Of a stretch of 64,000 nucleotides of DNA, positions 1 through 9,254 are shown in pieces. Source of the DNA: an uncultured Parabacteroides sp. (lineage in GTDB: Bacteria; Bacteroidota; Bacteroidia; Bacteroidales; Tannerellaceae); assembly GCA_944325345.1 (NCBI GenBank), contig CALUZV010000014.1, forward strand, positions 29,281-93,280, given 5' to 3'. The position numbers and the translations under genes were made by a program. How positions within the stretch are numbered: position 1 is the first letter of the stretch; each line of letters begins with the position of its first letter. The notes beneath the pieces are model-generated. The model did not search any database and was not told the DNA's origin. It saw only the letters and a list, made by a program, of their open reading frames with translations.

Positions 1-1020
1 CCGCCTTCCATCGGCATGGGTACATACGAAATCGACCTCTCCGGCTTGCAACTGCCCGACATAAACCGTATAACCCAGACGGATAAGATGCTGGTAGATG
101 ACATTTTCTATCACCTTTTCGATGTCGCCTTCGCGAGTCCCTCCTGCCACAGCATTCCGAATACCTGGGTCTTCAAAATAATATTTGTCATTGCTTTCGA
201 AGATTCGTCTTCCGTGGATATCGTAACGGCTTACCTTCCGGATTATATAGGCTTCACACAGAAAGGACAAATAGTTAAGGATAACCGTCGAGGTTACTGA
301 TTCGCCCTGCGACTTCATATATTTGGCTATGCTGTTGGCTGAAATCAGTTTACCCGTATTGTCTGCCAAGAAACGCACCAGGTTCTCCAGGAAAACCGTA
401 TTGCGGATTTGGTTCCGCATAATTACATCCTTCAACAGTACCGTGTTCAGTACATCCATCTGATACTCTCGCGCATCTTCTTCATCCAGCCCCATCCTGG
501 CAAGGCCGGGCATTCCCCCGTATTGGATGTATTTTTCCAGTGCTTCGGTACTGTCGTCTAATTGATGGAAACGTAGAAACTCCTGATAACTCAACGATTG
601 GATATAAATAGATTTGTACCGTCCGCCTATCAGCGTTGCCAGTTCGCCGCTTAGCATCCGGGCATTGGAACCTGTGATGACGATATCCACATCCGGTTCC
701 GTCCGATAACTTCGGATGGTACGCTCAAACTCCTTGATGTCTTGTATTTCGTCTATTAGGATAAAATTATGCTTTCCATGCGCAAGATGCTCCTCGATAT
801 AAGCATTCAAGTCCTGATAGGTCTGGATAAAATCAAACTGGCGTTTCTCCTTATCGATATAAATCACATGGTTGCCAGCCTCTTGCTCTTTCCGTTCGCG
901 TAGTAACTTAAGCACATAACTCTTCCCCACGCGCCGTTGTCCGACCAAAACCACAATCGTTTCCTTCCCCAGAAACTTCTCTATCTTTTCCAAATAACCT
1001 TCGCGAGCAATAGCTTCCAT
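1..1020 (-). CDS. AAA+ ATPase with DUF4143-type C-terminus, cut by window edge
   Basis: The reverse strand reads open from ATG at 1020 to the first base of the window (340 codons, no stop), so the C-terminus lies outside. A Walker A motif GQRRVGKS is near residue 27 and a Walker B-like segment FILIDEIQD near residue 87, followed by a sensor-like ITGSNARML. The later part (VDFVCTHADG, near the edge) resembles the nuclease-like tail of the AAA_14/DUF4143 family, common standalone Bacteroidales ATPases of unknown role, often in mobile or accessory DNA. A -7 box TAACTTTG lies about 25 bp upstream. Base composition is more AT-rich than the neighbouring genes. The family call is from recognition of the motifs only. 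Confidence 0.8.
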   Translation of the reverse strand, partial: MEAIAREGYLEKIEKFLGKETIVVLVGQRRVGKSYVLKLLRERKEQEAGNHVIYIDKEKRQFDFIQTYQDLNAYIEEHLAHGKHNFILIDEIQDIKEFERTIRSYRTEPDVDIVITGSNARMLSGELATLIGGRYKSIYIQSLSYQEFLRFHQLDDSTEALEKYIQYGGMPGLARMGLDEEDAREYQMDVLNTVLLKDVIMRNQIRNTVFLENLVRFLADNTGKLISANSIAKYMKSQGESVTSTVILNYLSFLCEAYIIRKVSRYDIHGRRIFESNDKYYFEDPGIRNAVAGGTREGDIEKVIENVIYQHLIRLGYTVYVGQLQAGEVDFVCTHADGRR

Positions 1021-1044
1021 ATCTTTTATACTTTGAATTGGAGG

Positions 1045-1052
1045 CAAAGTTA
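1045..1052 (-). promoter_or_regulatory. -7 promoter box for the AAA ATPase
   Basis: TAACTTTG on the minus strand matches the Bacteroidales -7 consensus TAnnTTTG and sits 25 bp before the start codon. No clear -33 TTTG is seen. Confidence 0.55.
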
Positions 1053-1124
1053 AGCATTTTATCTATTATAATAGACGAATTTTCTATTTCTCCTTCTTTT
1101 ATCTATTATATGCAATAAGGATTA

Positions 1125-1787
1125 TTACCAAACGATTTCCGGAATCCCATACTGCCGCAAATACGCATTCGCCCGGCTGAAATGGCGGCAACCGAAGAAG
1201 CCGTGTTCGGCTGAGCGGGGAGAGGGGTGCGAGGCGGTTAGTATGAGATGCTTGGAGCCATCGATGAGGCGAGCCTTTTCCTTGGCATACGAACCCCATA
1301 ACATGAAAACCAGATGCTCACGCTCGTCGCTTAGTTTGCGGATGACCGCGTCGGTGAATGTTTCCCAGCCCCGATTGCGATGCGAGCCTGTCTCGTAGGC
1401 CCGGACGGTGAGGATGGAGTTCATGGGGAAGACACCCTGCGCTACCCAGCGGTCGAGATTCCCGGACGTGGGGATAGGCGTCCCCAAATCATCGTGTATT
1501 TCGCGGAAGATATTGGCCAGCGAGCCGGGGATAGGCGTGCCGTCGGGGACAGAGAAACAGATGCCGTAGTACTGTCCGGGAGTGGGGTAGGGATCCTGTC
1601 CGAGGATGACGACCCGCACCTGTTCGAAGGGGCATGAGTTGAAAACGTGGAACATCAAATGTCCCGGCGGGAGGACGTGGTGATGGCGGTATTCCTCCTT
1701 GACGAAAGCGACCAGCTGGGCGAAATAGGGCTTGTCAAATTCCTCTTGTAGGCGGAGGCGCCAGCTTTCTTCTATTTTTACTAACAT
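1125..1787 (-). CDS. ung: uracil-DNA glycosylase
   Basis: Family 1 uracil-DNA glycosylase, which removes uracil from DNA at the first step of base excision repair. The product is 220 residues, close to the usual 220-230. It carries the water-activating loop GQDPYP and the minor-groove/catalytic His loop HPSPRS, plus the MNSILTVRA segment typical of Ung. The frame is open for 26 more codons upstream, but that stretch is encoded by an intergenic inverted repeat, so I choose the ATG at 1787 that starts MLVKIEESW. It lies downstream of the RND efflux gene on the same strand, separated by the repeat hairpin. Confidence 0.95.
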   Translation of the reverse strand: MLVKIEESWRLRLQEEFDKPYFAQLVAFVKEEYRHHHVLPPGHLMFHVFNSCPFEQVRVVILGQDPYPTPGQYYGICFSVPDGTPIPGSLANIFREIHDDLGTPIPTSGNLDRWVAQGVFPMNSILTVRAYETGSHRNRGWETFTDAVIRKLSDEREHLVFMLWGSYAKEKARLIDGSKHLILTASHPSPRSAEHGFFGCRHFSRANAYLRQYGIPEIVW

Positions 1788-1803
1788 GGTAATTAGAATG
1801 ATG

Positions 1804-1866
1804 AATGAAGAATGAAGAGCGAAGAATTGGTTCGTATTCTTTATTCTTCGCTCTTCATTCTTCATT
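1804..1866. repeat. 23-bp perfect inverted repeat of GAAGAATGAAG type
   Basis: Arms 1804-1826 and 1844-1866 are perfect reverse complements with a 17-bp loop. The arms are low-complexity A/G-rich versus C/T-rich. The hairpin lies between the stop of the RND gene and the start of ung, both read leftwards, and could terminate or stabilise the RND transcript. Similar low-complexity hairpins occur at 25661-25745 and 39442-39489. Confidence 0.85.
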
Positions 1867-1871
1867 ATTTA

Positions 1872-4800
1872 TTAATTATATCCTCCTCCCAGCGCTTTAT
1901 ACAGATAGACCACCGACAGCAGTTCGTCGAGCGTCGCCGAGTTGAGATTCAGTTGCGCCTCGAGCAAACCACGCTGGGCGTCGAGCACATCCATATAGCT
2001 GGTAACTCCGTTGATATATTGCAGTTGGGCTAAGTTCAAGTAGGTATCAGCGGCAGAGAGCAACTTCTCGTAAGACTGACGGACTTCCTTGGCTTTGCGG
2101 ATAGTAACGATGGCGTCGTTTACCTCTTTGAAGGCCGTCAGCACCGTCTTCTGGTAGCTGTAAACCTCCTGCTCGTAGCGGGCGCGGGCCGCCTTCAGTC
2201 TCGCCTTGTTCTTTCCCATAGCAAAGAGCGGCTGCACCAAGGAACCGAGAGGATACCAATACGGACTCTTGAGGAAGTTCGTCAGTTCGTCATTCTCAAA
2301 ACCACCTTGGACCGAGAAAGTCAAGGTAGGGAACATACTCGTATAAGCAATACCAACCTCAGCGTTTACCTGGCGCAGACTCTGTTCGGCCTGACGGATA
2401 TCCGGGCGACGCTCCAGCAACGTAGAGGGCAAACCAACCGGTAGCGAGTCGGGCAGATGTTGTGCTTGGAAAGGCTTCCCGCGAGGTATCGGACCCGAAT
2501 AATCGCCCAAGAGGAAAGACAAATCGCTTTCTTTCTGCTGGATTTCGTTCTCGATGGACGGGAGGAGCGTCTCGGTACGCGCCAACTCCACTTGCGCCTG
2601 GCTGTAAGCCGTCTCAGACGTCAGACCCCCGTCGAAACGCAGTTTGGCAAGTCGGACACCCTCGCGACGAGCCGCCAAGGTACGGCGGACAATCATCAAC
2701 TCCTGATCAAGGGCACAAAGTTCATAGTAGGCCGCAGCCACTTCCGCCACCAGCGACATTTGCAGAGCACGTTGGCCTTCGACCGACTGGAGGTAAGCGG
2801 CGATGCCGGCATCATTGGCCCAACGGAGTTTGCCCCAGAGGTCGAGCTCCCAGGAGATACCAATCTTTGCCCAATATTCGACACCGGGGTCGAAGTCATT
2901 ACCACCGTAGTTCGAACGTTCCGATTCGCCTCGGAGGATAAGGTTGGCCTCCGGGAACATCTTGGCAAAGGATATTCGCTTTTCGGCAATCATTTCCTTT
3001 ACCTTAGCCACGGCAATCTTCATATCCTTATTATTCTCCAGCGCGTGATGAATTAGGTTCTGCAAGACCGTATCCGTGTAGAGCGTCTCCCACGAAATGT
3101 CAGCGGCAGAGATACTGTCGGCAGAGGCGACTTCCGGACTGATGGTTTCCGGCAGATTCAAGTCCGGGCGGCTATACTTCTGTCCCAACTTACAAGAAGA
3201 GAGCGAGAAGAGGAAGACCGGGACAAGCAGGATAGTCGTCGATTTCTTGTTCAAGAACTTCCCTAAACGACTACCTTCCTGTTTGATTCTCTCCAGAGGA
3301 ATCTTGTCGAGCGGCAACTTATCCAGCGGCAAACGGCTCAACTGTTCTTTGATATTCACCTTATGCTTGAGATTATTAACAAAAACAAAGAAGAAAGGAA
3401 CCAAGACGATGCCGACCGTAATCGCCACAATCATGCCGAAGAAGACACCTGTCCCGATGCTATGGCGCGAAGCCGAACCCGGGCCGCTCGCCAGTACCAT
3501 CGGCAACATACCGAGGACGAAAGCCAGAGACGTCATCAAAATCGGACGAAAACGCATCTGTGCCGCATGGATGGCCGCGTGGACAGCATCGACCCCGTTA
3601 TCGACCTGCACCTTGGCAAATTCGACAATCAGGATGGCATTCTTCGCCGCCAGACCGATAAGTGTAACCAAGCCGATTTGGAAGTAAATATCGTTCTCCA
3701 AACCAGTCGCCCAAATCCCCAAGTAAGCCCCCAAGGCAGCCACCGGTAAGGAAAGTAAGACTGCTATCGGCACAATCCAGCTTTCGTATTGCGCAGCCAG
3801 GAAGAGGAAGACAAAGAGGAATACTAACGCCAGCACAAAGCCCGTCTGTCCGCCGGCTTTCTTTTCCTGATAAGACAAACCGCTCCACTCGATGCCAATA
3901 TTATCCGGGAGGTGGTCTTTGGCGATACGTTCCATCGCCGCCATAGCCTCACCAGTACTGTATCCCGCAGCTGCTACCGCATTGATAGAAGCTGTGGAGA
4001 ACATATTGAATCGCTTGATAGTACCCGGGCCAGTCGTGTATTGTGTCGTCCCGAGAGCCGTCAGCGGAACCATCGCCCCATCCTTTGCCCGGACAAAGAA
4101 CAACCCGATATTGTCCTGTCGTGCACGGTAAGGTGCCTCCGCTTGGATATAAACGCGGTAAATACGGTTGAACATATTGAAGTCGTTCACATAAACCGAA
4201 CCCAAATAAGCCTTCATCGTCGCGAAGATATCCGATAACGGAATACCTAATATCTTGGCACGGTCGCGATTGACGTCGAAATAGAGTTGCGGAATCTCTG
4301 CCTGCAATGCTGAGGAAACACCCGTCAGTTCGGGAGCCAGCCCCGCATAATATAAAAAGGTATCCGTCGCACTAATCAGATTCTCCCAGCTGGCATCACC
4401 GCGCGCTTCAAGCTGCATTTCCAGACCGCCACTTTCACCCAAACCCGGGATAACTGGCGGACGGGTAACGTAGGCTTTGATTTCCGGGTAATAATAAAAC
4501 TCGTTGCGGGCAGCCTCCATGACATCTTCGACCGTCATGCCACCCGATTTCCGTTCCTCCCAAGGCTTCAGGATGACCGTCAGTCTGGCACGAGACTGGT
4601 TCGTTCCGACACGGTTACTGCTACCGGTAACGTTCTGCACATAAGCTACCGCCGGTTGCGTCATCAGGAAGTCGATAGCTCGGTTAGTTACGGTACGCAT
4701 ACGTTCCAAGGTCGAACCTTCCGGCATCTCCAGTTCCACTTCAAAATAACCCTGGTCTTCTTCCGGAATAAAGCTCGTCGGCAATACCTTATTTAATACA

Positions 4801-6446
4801 AAGATAGCCACCAACACCATCCCGAAGCCGGCGAAGACACGGCGCGGACAAGCCATCACCTTCTGCAATATCTTCGTATAGCGTTTGTTCCCAACCAACA
4901 ACCAATAGTTAATCTTGCGGAATACGATATTCTTCCTCCCTTTGTTCGGACGAAGGATAATGGCACACATCGCGGGACTAAGCGTCAAGGCTACCACCGT
5001 AGAAAGGATAACCGACACCGCGATAGTTACCGAGAACTGTCTATATAGCTGTCCGGTAATTCCGCCCAAGAAACTTACAGGGACGAATACGGCAGCCAAT
5101 ACCATCGAAGTCGCTATCAAAGCTCCCGTCAGCTCGTGCATGGCTTTATGGGTAGCTTCCCGTGGCGAGAGATGCTCTTCTTCCATGATACGCTCCACAT
5201 TTTCCACCACCACAATCGCATCATCCACCACAATACCGATGGCGAGAATCAAACCGAGCAACGTCAGCATGTTCAGCGAGAACCCGAAGACCAGCATGAA
5301 TCCGAATGTCCCAATCAACGAAATCGGTACCGCTATCGTCGGTATCAACGCTGCGCGCCAATTCTGCAAGGAGAGGAACACCACCAGGATGACAAGGAAC
5401 AACGCCTCGAACAGGGTCTTATAGACTTCGTGGATGGACTGGGAAATATATTCCGTCATATCGAAGGGGAAGTTATATTCCAAGCCTTCCGGGAAGTTCT
5501 TGCTGATTTCCTTCATGGCCGACTTCACTTCTTCAGCCACTTCCAGCGCATTGGCTCCCGGCAACATATAGATACTCAGGATGGCGGCATTCTTCCCGTT
5601 GATACCGCTCTCGGTGTTATAAGACGAAGCCTCCAATGATACACGTGCCACATCTCTCATTCGGACGATAGAACCATCCGGATTCGCACGCACCACGATA
5701 TTTTCAAATTCTTCCGCCGTAGATAGACGACCCGGAGCCGTAATCGGCAAGGTTACATCCACGTCGATAATCGGCTGTTGTCCCAACACGCCGGCTGCCG
5801 ACTCGCGGTTCTGGTCTTTCAAGGCATTCTGTAAGTCTTGTACAGTCAGACCCATATTTGCCAAGCGGTCCGGATATACCCAGATTTGCATACCATAATA
5901 GCGGCTACCTACATTGGATACACGGCCTACACCCGGCACACGACGAATAATATCCAGCACGTTAATCGTGGCAAAATTACTCAGGTAAATCTCATCGAAC
6001 TTCGGGTCGTCCGACATCAGTGTCAGCGTCATCAGCTGGCTGGGCGATTGCTTCTCCACCGAAATACCATTCTGAATAACCTCGGCCGGTAGTCGGCTCT
6101 CCGCCAGCTTCACGCGGTTCTGTATTTCCACAGCCGCCAAGTCTGGGTCTGAAGAAACATCGAAAGTAACCGTGATATTCAAGTTTCCGGAATTGGAACA
6201 ACTACTCTGCATATAAATCATCCCCGGCGAACCGTTCAACTCTTGTTCGATAGGCGTCGCCACGGCCTGTGATACCGTCAGCGCACTGGCTCCCGGATAG
6301 GATGCACTAATTTTTACTACCGGCGGAGTTATCTGCGGATACTGATCCACAGGCAACATGACCAAACCAATGATTCCCACAATCACAATCAAGACCGAAA
6401 GGACTGTCGAGAATACCGGGCGGTCTATAAAGAATCCTGGTCTCAT
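1872..6446 (-). CDS. RND efflux permease fused to outer-membrane factor lipoprotein
   Basis: A single 1524-residue frame. Residues 1 to about 1045 are an AcrB/MexB-type RND inner-membrane permease: N-terminal FFIDRPVFSTVLS, repeated periplasmic loops, TM4 segment with GIVVDDAIVVVEN. After a short basic linker with LPLDK repeats comes a second, internal lipoprotein signal (LLVPVFLFSLSSC, Cys1085). Residues 1085-1524 are then a complete NodT/TolC-type outer-membrane factor ending in a second efflux repeat. The linker contains no Met. Topology is plausible: the RND C-terminus is cytoplasmic, the internal signal could cross the membrane, and signal peptidase II could cut at Cys1085. The upstream adaptor gene overlaps the start by 4 bp, so all three pump parts come from two genes. 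Confidence 0.93.
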   Translation of the reverse strand: MRPGFFIDRPVFSTVLSVLIVIVGIIGLVMLPVDQYPQITPPVVKISASYPGASALTVSQAVATPIEQELNGSPGMIYMQSSCSNSGNLNITVTFDVSSDPDLAAVEIQNRVKLAESRLPAEVIQNGISVEKQSPSQLMTLTLMSDDPKFDEIYLSNFATINVLDIIRRVPGVGRVSNVGSRYYGMQIWVYPDRLANMGLTVQDLQNALKDQNRESAAGVLGQQPIIDVDVTLPITAPGRLSTAEEFENIVVRANPDGSIVRMRDVARVSLEASSYNTESGINGKNAAILSIYMLPGANALEVAEEVKSAMKEISKNFPEGLEYNFPFDMTEYISQSIHEVYKTLFEALFLVILVVFLSLQNWRAALIPTIAVPISLIGTFGFMLVFGFSLNMLTLLGLILAIGIVVDDAIVVVENVERIMEEEHLSPREATHKAMHELTGALIATSMVLAAVFVPVSFLGGITGQLYRQFSVTIAVSVILSTVVALTLSPAMCAIILRPNKGRKNIVFRKINYWLLVGNKRYTKILQKVMACPRRVFAGFGMVLVAIFVLNKVLPTSFIPEEDQGYFEVELEMPEGSTLERMRTVTNRAIDFLMTQPAVAYVQNVTGSSNRVGTNQSRARLTVILKPWEERKSGGMTVEDVMEAARNEFYYYPEIKAYVTRPPVIPGLGESGGLEMQLEARGDASWENLISATDTFLYYAGLAPELTGVSSALQAEIPQLYFDVNRDRAKILGIPLSDIFATMKAYLGSVYVNDFNMFNRIYRVYIQAEAPYRARQDNIGLFFVRAKDGAMVPLTALGTTQYTTGPGTIKRFNMFSTASINAVAAAGYSTGEAMAAMERIAKDHLPDNIGIEWSGLSYQEKKAGGQTGFVLALVFLFVFLFLAAQYESWIVPIAVLLSLPVAALGAYLGIWATGLENDIYFQIGLVTLIGLAAKNAILIVEFAKVQVDNGVDAVHAAIHAAQMRFRPILMTSLAFVLGMLPMVLASGPGSASRHSIGTGVFFGMIVAITVGIVLVPFFFVFVNNLKHKVNIKEQLSRLPLDKLPLDKIPLERIKQEGSRLGKFLNKKSTTILLVPVFLFSLSSCKLGQKYSRPDLNLPETISPEVASADSISAADISWETLYTDTVLQNLIHHALENNKDMKIAVAKVKEMIAEKRISFAKMFPEANLILRGESERSNYGGNDFDPGVEYWAKIGISWELDLWGKLRWANDAGIAAYLQSVEGQRALQMSLVAEVAAAYYELCALDQELMIVRRTLAARREGVRLAKLRFDGGLTSETAYSQAQVELARTETLLPSIENEIQQKESDLSFLLGDYSGPIPRGKPFQAQHLPDSLPVGLPSTLLERRPDIRQAEQSLRQVNAEVGIAYTSMFPTLTFSVQGGFENDELTNFLKSPYWYPLGSLVQPLFAMGKNKARLKAARARYEQEVYSYQKTVLTAFKEVNDAIVTIRKAKEVRQSYEKLLSAADTYLNLAQLQYINGVTSYMDVLDAQRGLLEAQLNLNSATLDELLSVVYLYKALGGGYN

Positions 6447-7609
6447 TCGTTCTCCTCCTTCTCTCTAAGTGCTTGGATAGCTTTTTCGTCATCGGCGGAA
6501 ATGGCATATACCTTTGTCCCCGGTACTAATTTATGATAGCCTTCGGTAACTACACGTTCGTTTTCTCCCAATCCACGTTCTATCACGACATTGTTGCCTA
6601 TCTCCGGCCCAATCTGCACAAAACGTTTTTCAGCGACGTCATCCCTGCGAATCACATAAATGAATGCACCGCCCTTCTCGATAGACAAGGATTTGCGCGG
6701 CACCACAATCGCCCGTTCGCGGACATCCAGCAACAGCTTTACCCGTGTGAACTGTCCCGGTAGCAACTTCCGGTCCGGATTCGGCAATTGGGCACGCACG
6801 CCGAATGTACCTGTCTGCGGGTCCACCTGCGGGTCTGCGAAATCCACGATACCTTTAATTGGATATTCCGAGTTATCTGCCAGGGTTACACTGACTGTCG
6901 GCTGCCAGGAGCGGCTCGTGTCGCGTTCGCCGAACTTGACATTGCGGCGTTCAGCTCGCAGATAGTCCAACGCGGTCATCTTGAAGTCCACATCAACCGT
7001 ATCGCTCTTGACGACAGCCGCCAATTTCGAGATAGCTCCCGGTCCCACCAGCGAACCAATATCCACGTAACGTTCCGAAATATACCCCGAGAGCGGCGAG
7101 GTTACCGTCGTATAACTCAATTCCAACAACGCCTGGTCGAGGTCGGCCTTGCTCATCGCAATATTCGCCTCGGCATTCTCTTTGGCCGCAATCGCGTTAT
7201 CCAAGTCGAGTTGGCTGGCAGCATGTTGTTCGTACAGCGGCGTTAAGCGTTCCACATCGCGCGTCGCCTTGGCTGCCGAAACTTCATCTTTCTTGAGTTG
7301 GGCTTTGGCCTTTTCCACTTTCGCTTTATACAGTGCCGGGCTGATGATAAAGAGCGGGTCGCCCTGTTCCACATATTTGCCTTCTTCAAACATCATCTTT
7401 TCCAGATACCCCTCCACGCGGGCATGGATTTCCACGAAGCTGGCGGCGCGGATACGTCCGACATATTCCCCAAATATCTGGACATCTTCTTTGTCCGGTT
7501 TATCGACTACGACCACCGGCAACTGCGGTTCGTCTTTGTGCCGGCATCCTGTTGAAAACAAAGAAAAGGCTAAAACCAGAGATAGCCCTAATAAACATTT
7601 ATTTACCAT
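6443..7609 (-). CDS. RND efflux periplasmic adaptor (membrane fusion protein), lipoprotein
   Basis: 388 residues of the AcrA/MexA family, which bridges the RND permease and the outer-membrane channel. There is a lipoprotein signal (LVLAFSLFSTGC, Cys22), a biotinyl-lipoyl-like half (VEIHARVEGYLEKMMFEEGKYV), an alpha-hairpin region, a second lipoyl half and a beta-barrel domain (LPGQFTRVKLLL). It is the first gene of the operon, and its stop overlaps the start of the permease-OMF fusion (ATGA). No TetR or AraC regulator is adjacent. The likely promoter box is about 200 bp upstream at 7812-7820, giving a long leader. Substrate cannot be inferred. Confidence 0.93.
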   Translation of the reverse strand: MVNKCLLGLSLVLAFSLFSTGCRHKDEPQLPVVVVDKPDKEDVQIFGEYVGRIRAASFVEIHARVEGYLEKMMFEEGKYVEQGDPLFIISPALYKAKVEKAKAQLKKDEVSAAKATRDVERLTPLYEQHAASQLDLDNAIAAKENAEANIAMSKADLDQALLELSYTTVTSPLSGYISERYVDIGSLVGPGAISKLAAVVKSDTVDVDFKMTALDYLRAERRNVKFGERDTSRSWQPTVSVTLADNSEYPIKGIVDFADPQVDPQTGTFGVRAQLPNPDRKLLPGQFTRVKLLLDVRERAIVVPRKSLSIEKGGAFIYVIRRDDVAEKRFVQIGPEIGNNVVIERGLGENERVVTEGYHKLVPGTKVYAISADDEKAIQALREKEENE

Positions 7610-7811
7610 ACTACTTTCTTGGATGTATTGTCTGTATTATTCCGTTTTCTCTCTGAAAGAAATATTCCAAACGGAAACGGGGACGGATTAAAAATAGTTA
7701 TCGCTCTATGATTGAGTGGTGTAAACTGCAATATTCTTTTCTCTGCCCCATTCTCCGACTTGCCTGACCGGGTAAAAATTCCCCACTTTGTAGAAATATT
7801 CCTATTCGCGG

Positions 7812-7820
7812 GCAAAGATA
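7812..7820 (-). promoter_or_regulatory. -7 box TATCTTTGC for the efflux operon
   Basis: Minus-strand TATCTTTGC fits TAnnTTTG plus C. It lies about 200 bp before the adaptor start and only 15 bp from the first palindrome of the 41-bp array. The 7610-7811 leader shows no other structure I recognise. Confidence 0.5.
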
Positions 7821-7835
7821 CGCATTTTTCGGAGC

Positions 7836-8140
7836 TTCCGAGCCACTCGGAAAGCATGAAAATCCATTTTCGGGGCTTCCGAGTGGCTCGGAATGAATAA
7901 AAATTCATTTTCGATGCTTCCGAGCGACTCGGAATGAATAAAAATTCATTTTCGGGGTTTCCGAGTGGCTCGGAATGTATAAAAATCCATTTTCGGTCTT
8001 TCCGAGCGACTCGGAAAGAGTAAAAATCCATTTTCAGAGCTTCCGAAGTGTTCGGAAAGCATGAAAATCCATTTTCGGAGCTTCCGAAGCCTTCGGAATG
8101 AATAAAAATTCATTTTCGAAGTTTCCGAAGTGTTCGGAAG
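7836..8140. repeat. 41-bp palindromic tandem array (8 dyads)
   Basis: Eight copies of a dyad of form TTCCGAR-NNN-YTCGGAA start at 7836, 7877, 7918, 7959, 8000, 8041, 8082 and 8123, exactly 41 bp apart without any indel. The linker is A-rich with ATTTTCG. The arms change together: copies 1-5 use TTCCGAG/CTCGGAA, copies 6-8 use TTCCGAA/TTCGGAA, so pairing is kept. The array fills the gap between two divergent genes (efflux operon and threonine aldolase), each with its own -7 box outside the array. Open frames through it only reflect the repeat. Confidence 0.95.
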
Positions 8141-8194
8141 CAAGGCAAAAATATTTTCAAAGGCCAAAACAATGGCGTATTCCCTGCCTTTTTG

Positions 8195-8202
8195 TACTTT
8201 TG
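8195..8202 (+). promoter_or_regulatory. -7 box TACTTTTG for threonine aldolase
   Basis: TACTTTTG followed by C matches the consensus and is 25 bp before the ATG at 8228. Confidence 0.6.
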
Positions 8203-8227
8203 CGCAAATTTTTAAATCAATACGAAA

Positions 8228-9250
8228 ATGAGAAGTTTTGCGAGTGATAATAATTCCGGCGTACATCCTGCCGTGCTCGAAGCAGTCATCAAAGCAAATA
8301 GTGAACATGCCGTAGGTTATGGCGACGACCCTTGGACCGCAGCTGCCACCCTCAAGTTGAAAGAAGTATTCGGAGAATCAGCCTCTCCGTTTTTTGTGTT
8401 TAATGGAACAGGTGCCAACTCGGTGGCGTTGCAGGCCGTAACCCGCCCCTTCAACAGTATCCTCTGCGCGGAAACGGCACATATCAACGTGGACGAATGC
8501 GGCGCACCGGCCCGGATGACGGGATGCGCGGTGATACCCATCGCGACGTCGGACGGGAAACTGACGCCGGAGTTGATTCGTCCGCATCTGCACAATTTCG
8601 GGGTCTGCCACCATTCCCAGCCGAAGGCCGTCTATATCTCGCAAGTCTCGGAGCTGGGTACGATTTACACCATCGACGAAGTGAAAGCGATTGCCGATTT
8701 ACTCCATTCCTATAATATGTATCTCCACATGGACGGGGCGCGACTGGCGAATGCCTGTGCCTACCTGGGCTGCACGATGCGGGAAGTAACGGTGGATGCC
8801 GGCGTAGATATTCTGAGTTTCGGCGGAACCAAGAACGGTATGATGATGGGTGAGGCGGTCATCTCTTTCCGCCCGGAAATCACGGAGAACCTGCCGTTCG
8901 TCCGCAAGCAGTCGGCACAGTTGGCGTCGAAACTTCGGTATCTATCCGCCCAGTTCATTCCTTATCTGGAAAATAATTTGTGGTTGGAGAATGCACGCCA
9001 TGCCAACGCGTGTGCCCTGCAGCTGGCGGAGGCGCTGAAGCAATTCCCACAGATACAGTTTACGCAAAAGATAGAATCGAACCAGCTGTTCTTTATCCTT
9101 CCTCCGGAAATCGTCGCGAAGTTGCAGGAGAAGTATTTCTTCTATATGTGGAACGAAGAACGGAGCGAGGCGCGCCTGGTTACCTCGTGGGATACCACGG
9201 AGGAAGACATCCAGTCGTTTATCCAGACGTTGCACGAGATAATGGGATAA
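8228..9250 (+). CDS. low-specificity threonine aldolase (PLP, beta-eliminating lyase family)
   Basis: 340 residues. The family cleaves threonine or allo-threonine to glycine and acetaldehyde using PLP in the cytoplasm. It begins with the usual SFASDNNSGVHP and carries the PLP lysine in SFGGTKNG, with HMDGARLANA ahead of it binding the cofactor. Length is normal. It is divergent from the efflux operon across the 41-bp array, and the next gene starts 4 bp after its stop, suggesting an operon. A related beta-eliminating lyase activity is possible. Confidence 0.92.
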   Translation: MRSFASDNNSGVHPAVLEAVIKANSEHAVGYGDDPWTAAATLKLKEVFGESASPFFVFNGTGANSVALQAVTRPFNSILCAETAHINVDECGAPARMTGCAVIPIATSDGKLTPELIRPHLHNFGVCHHSQPKAVYISQVSELGTIYTIDEVKAIADLLHSYNMYLHMDGARLANACAYLGCTMREVTVDAGVDILSFGGTKNGMMMGEAVISFRPEITENLPFVRKQSAQLASKLRYLSAQFIPYLENNLWLENARHANACALQLAEALKQFPQIQFTQKIESNQLFFILPPEIVAKLQEKYFFYMWNEERSEARLVTSWDTTEEDIQSFIQTLHEIMG

Positions 9251-9254
9251 GGAC

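Noticed and set aside
16..300. Plus-strand frame at the left edge
   Set aside because: Antisense to the AAA ATPase, whose Walker motifs and promoter are clear.
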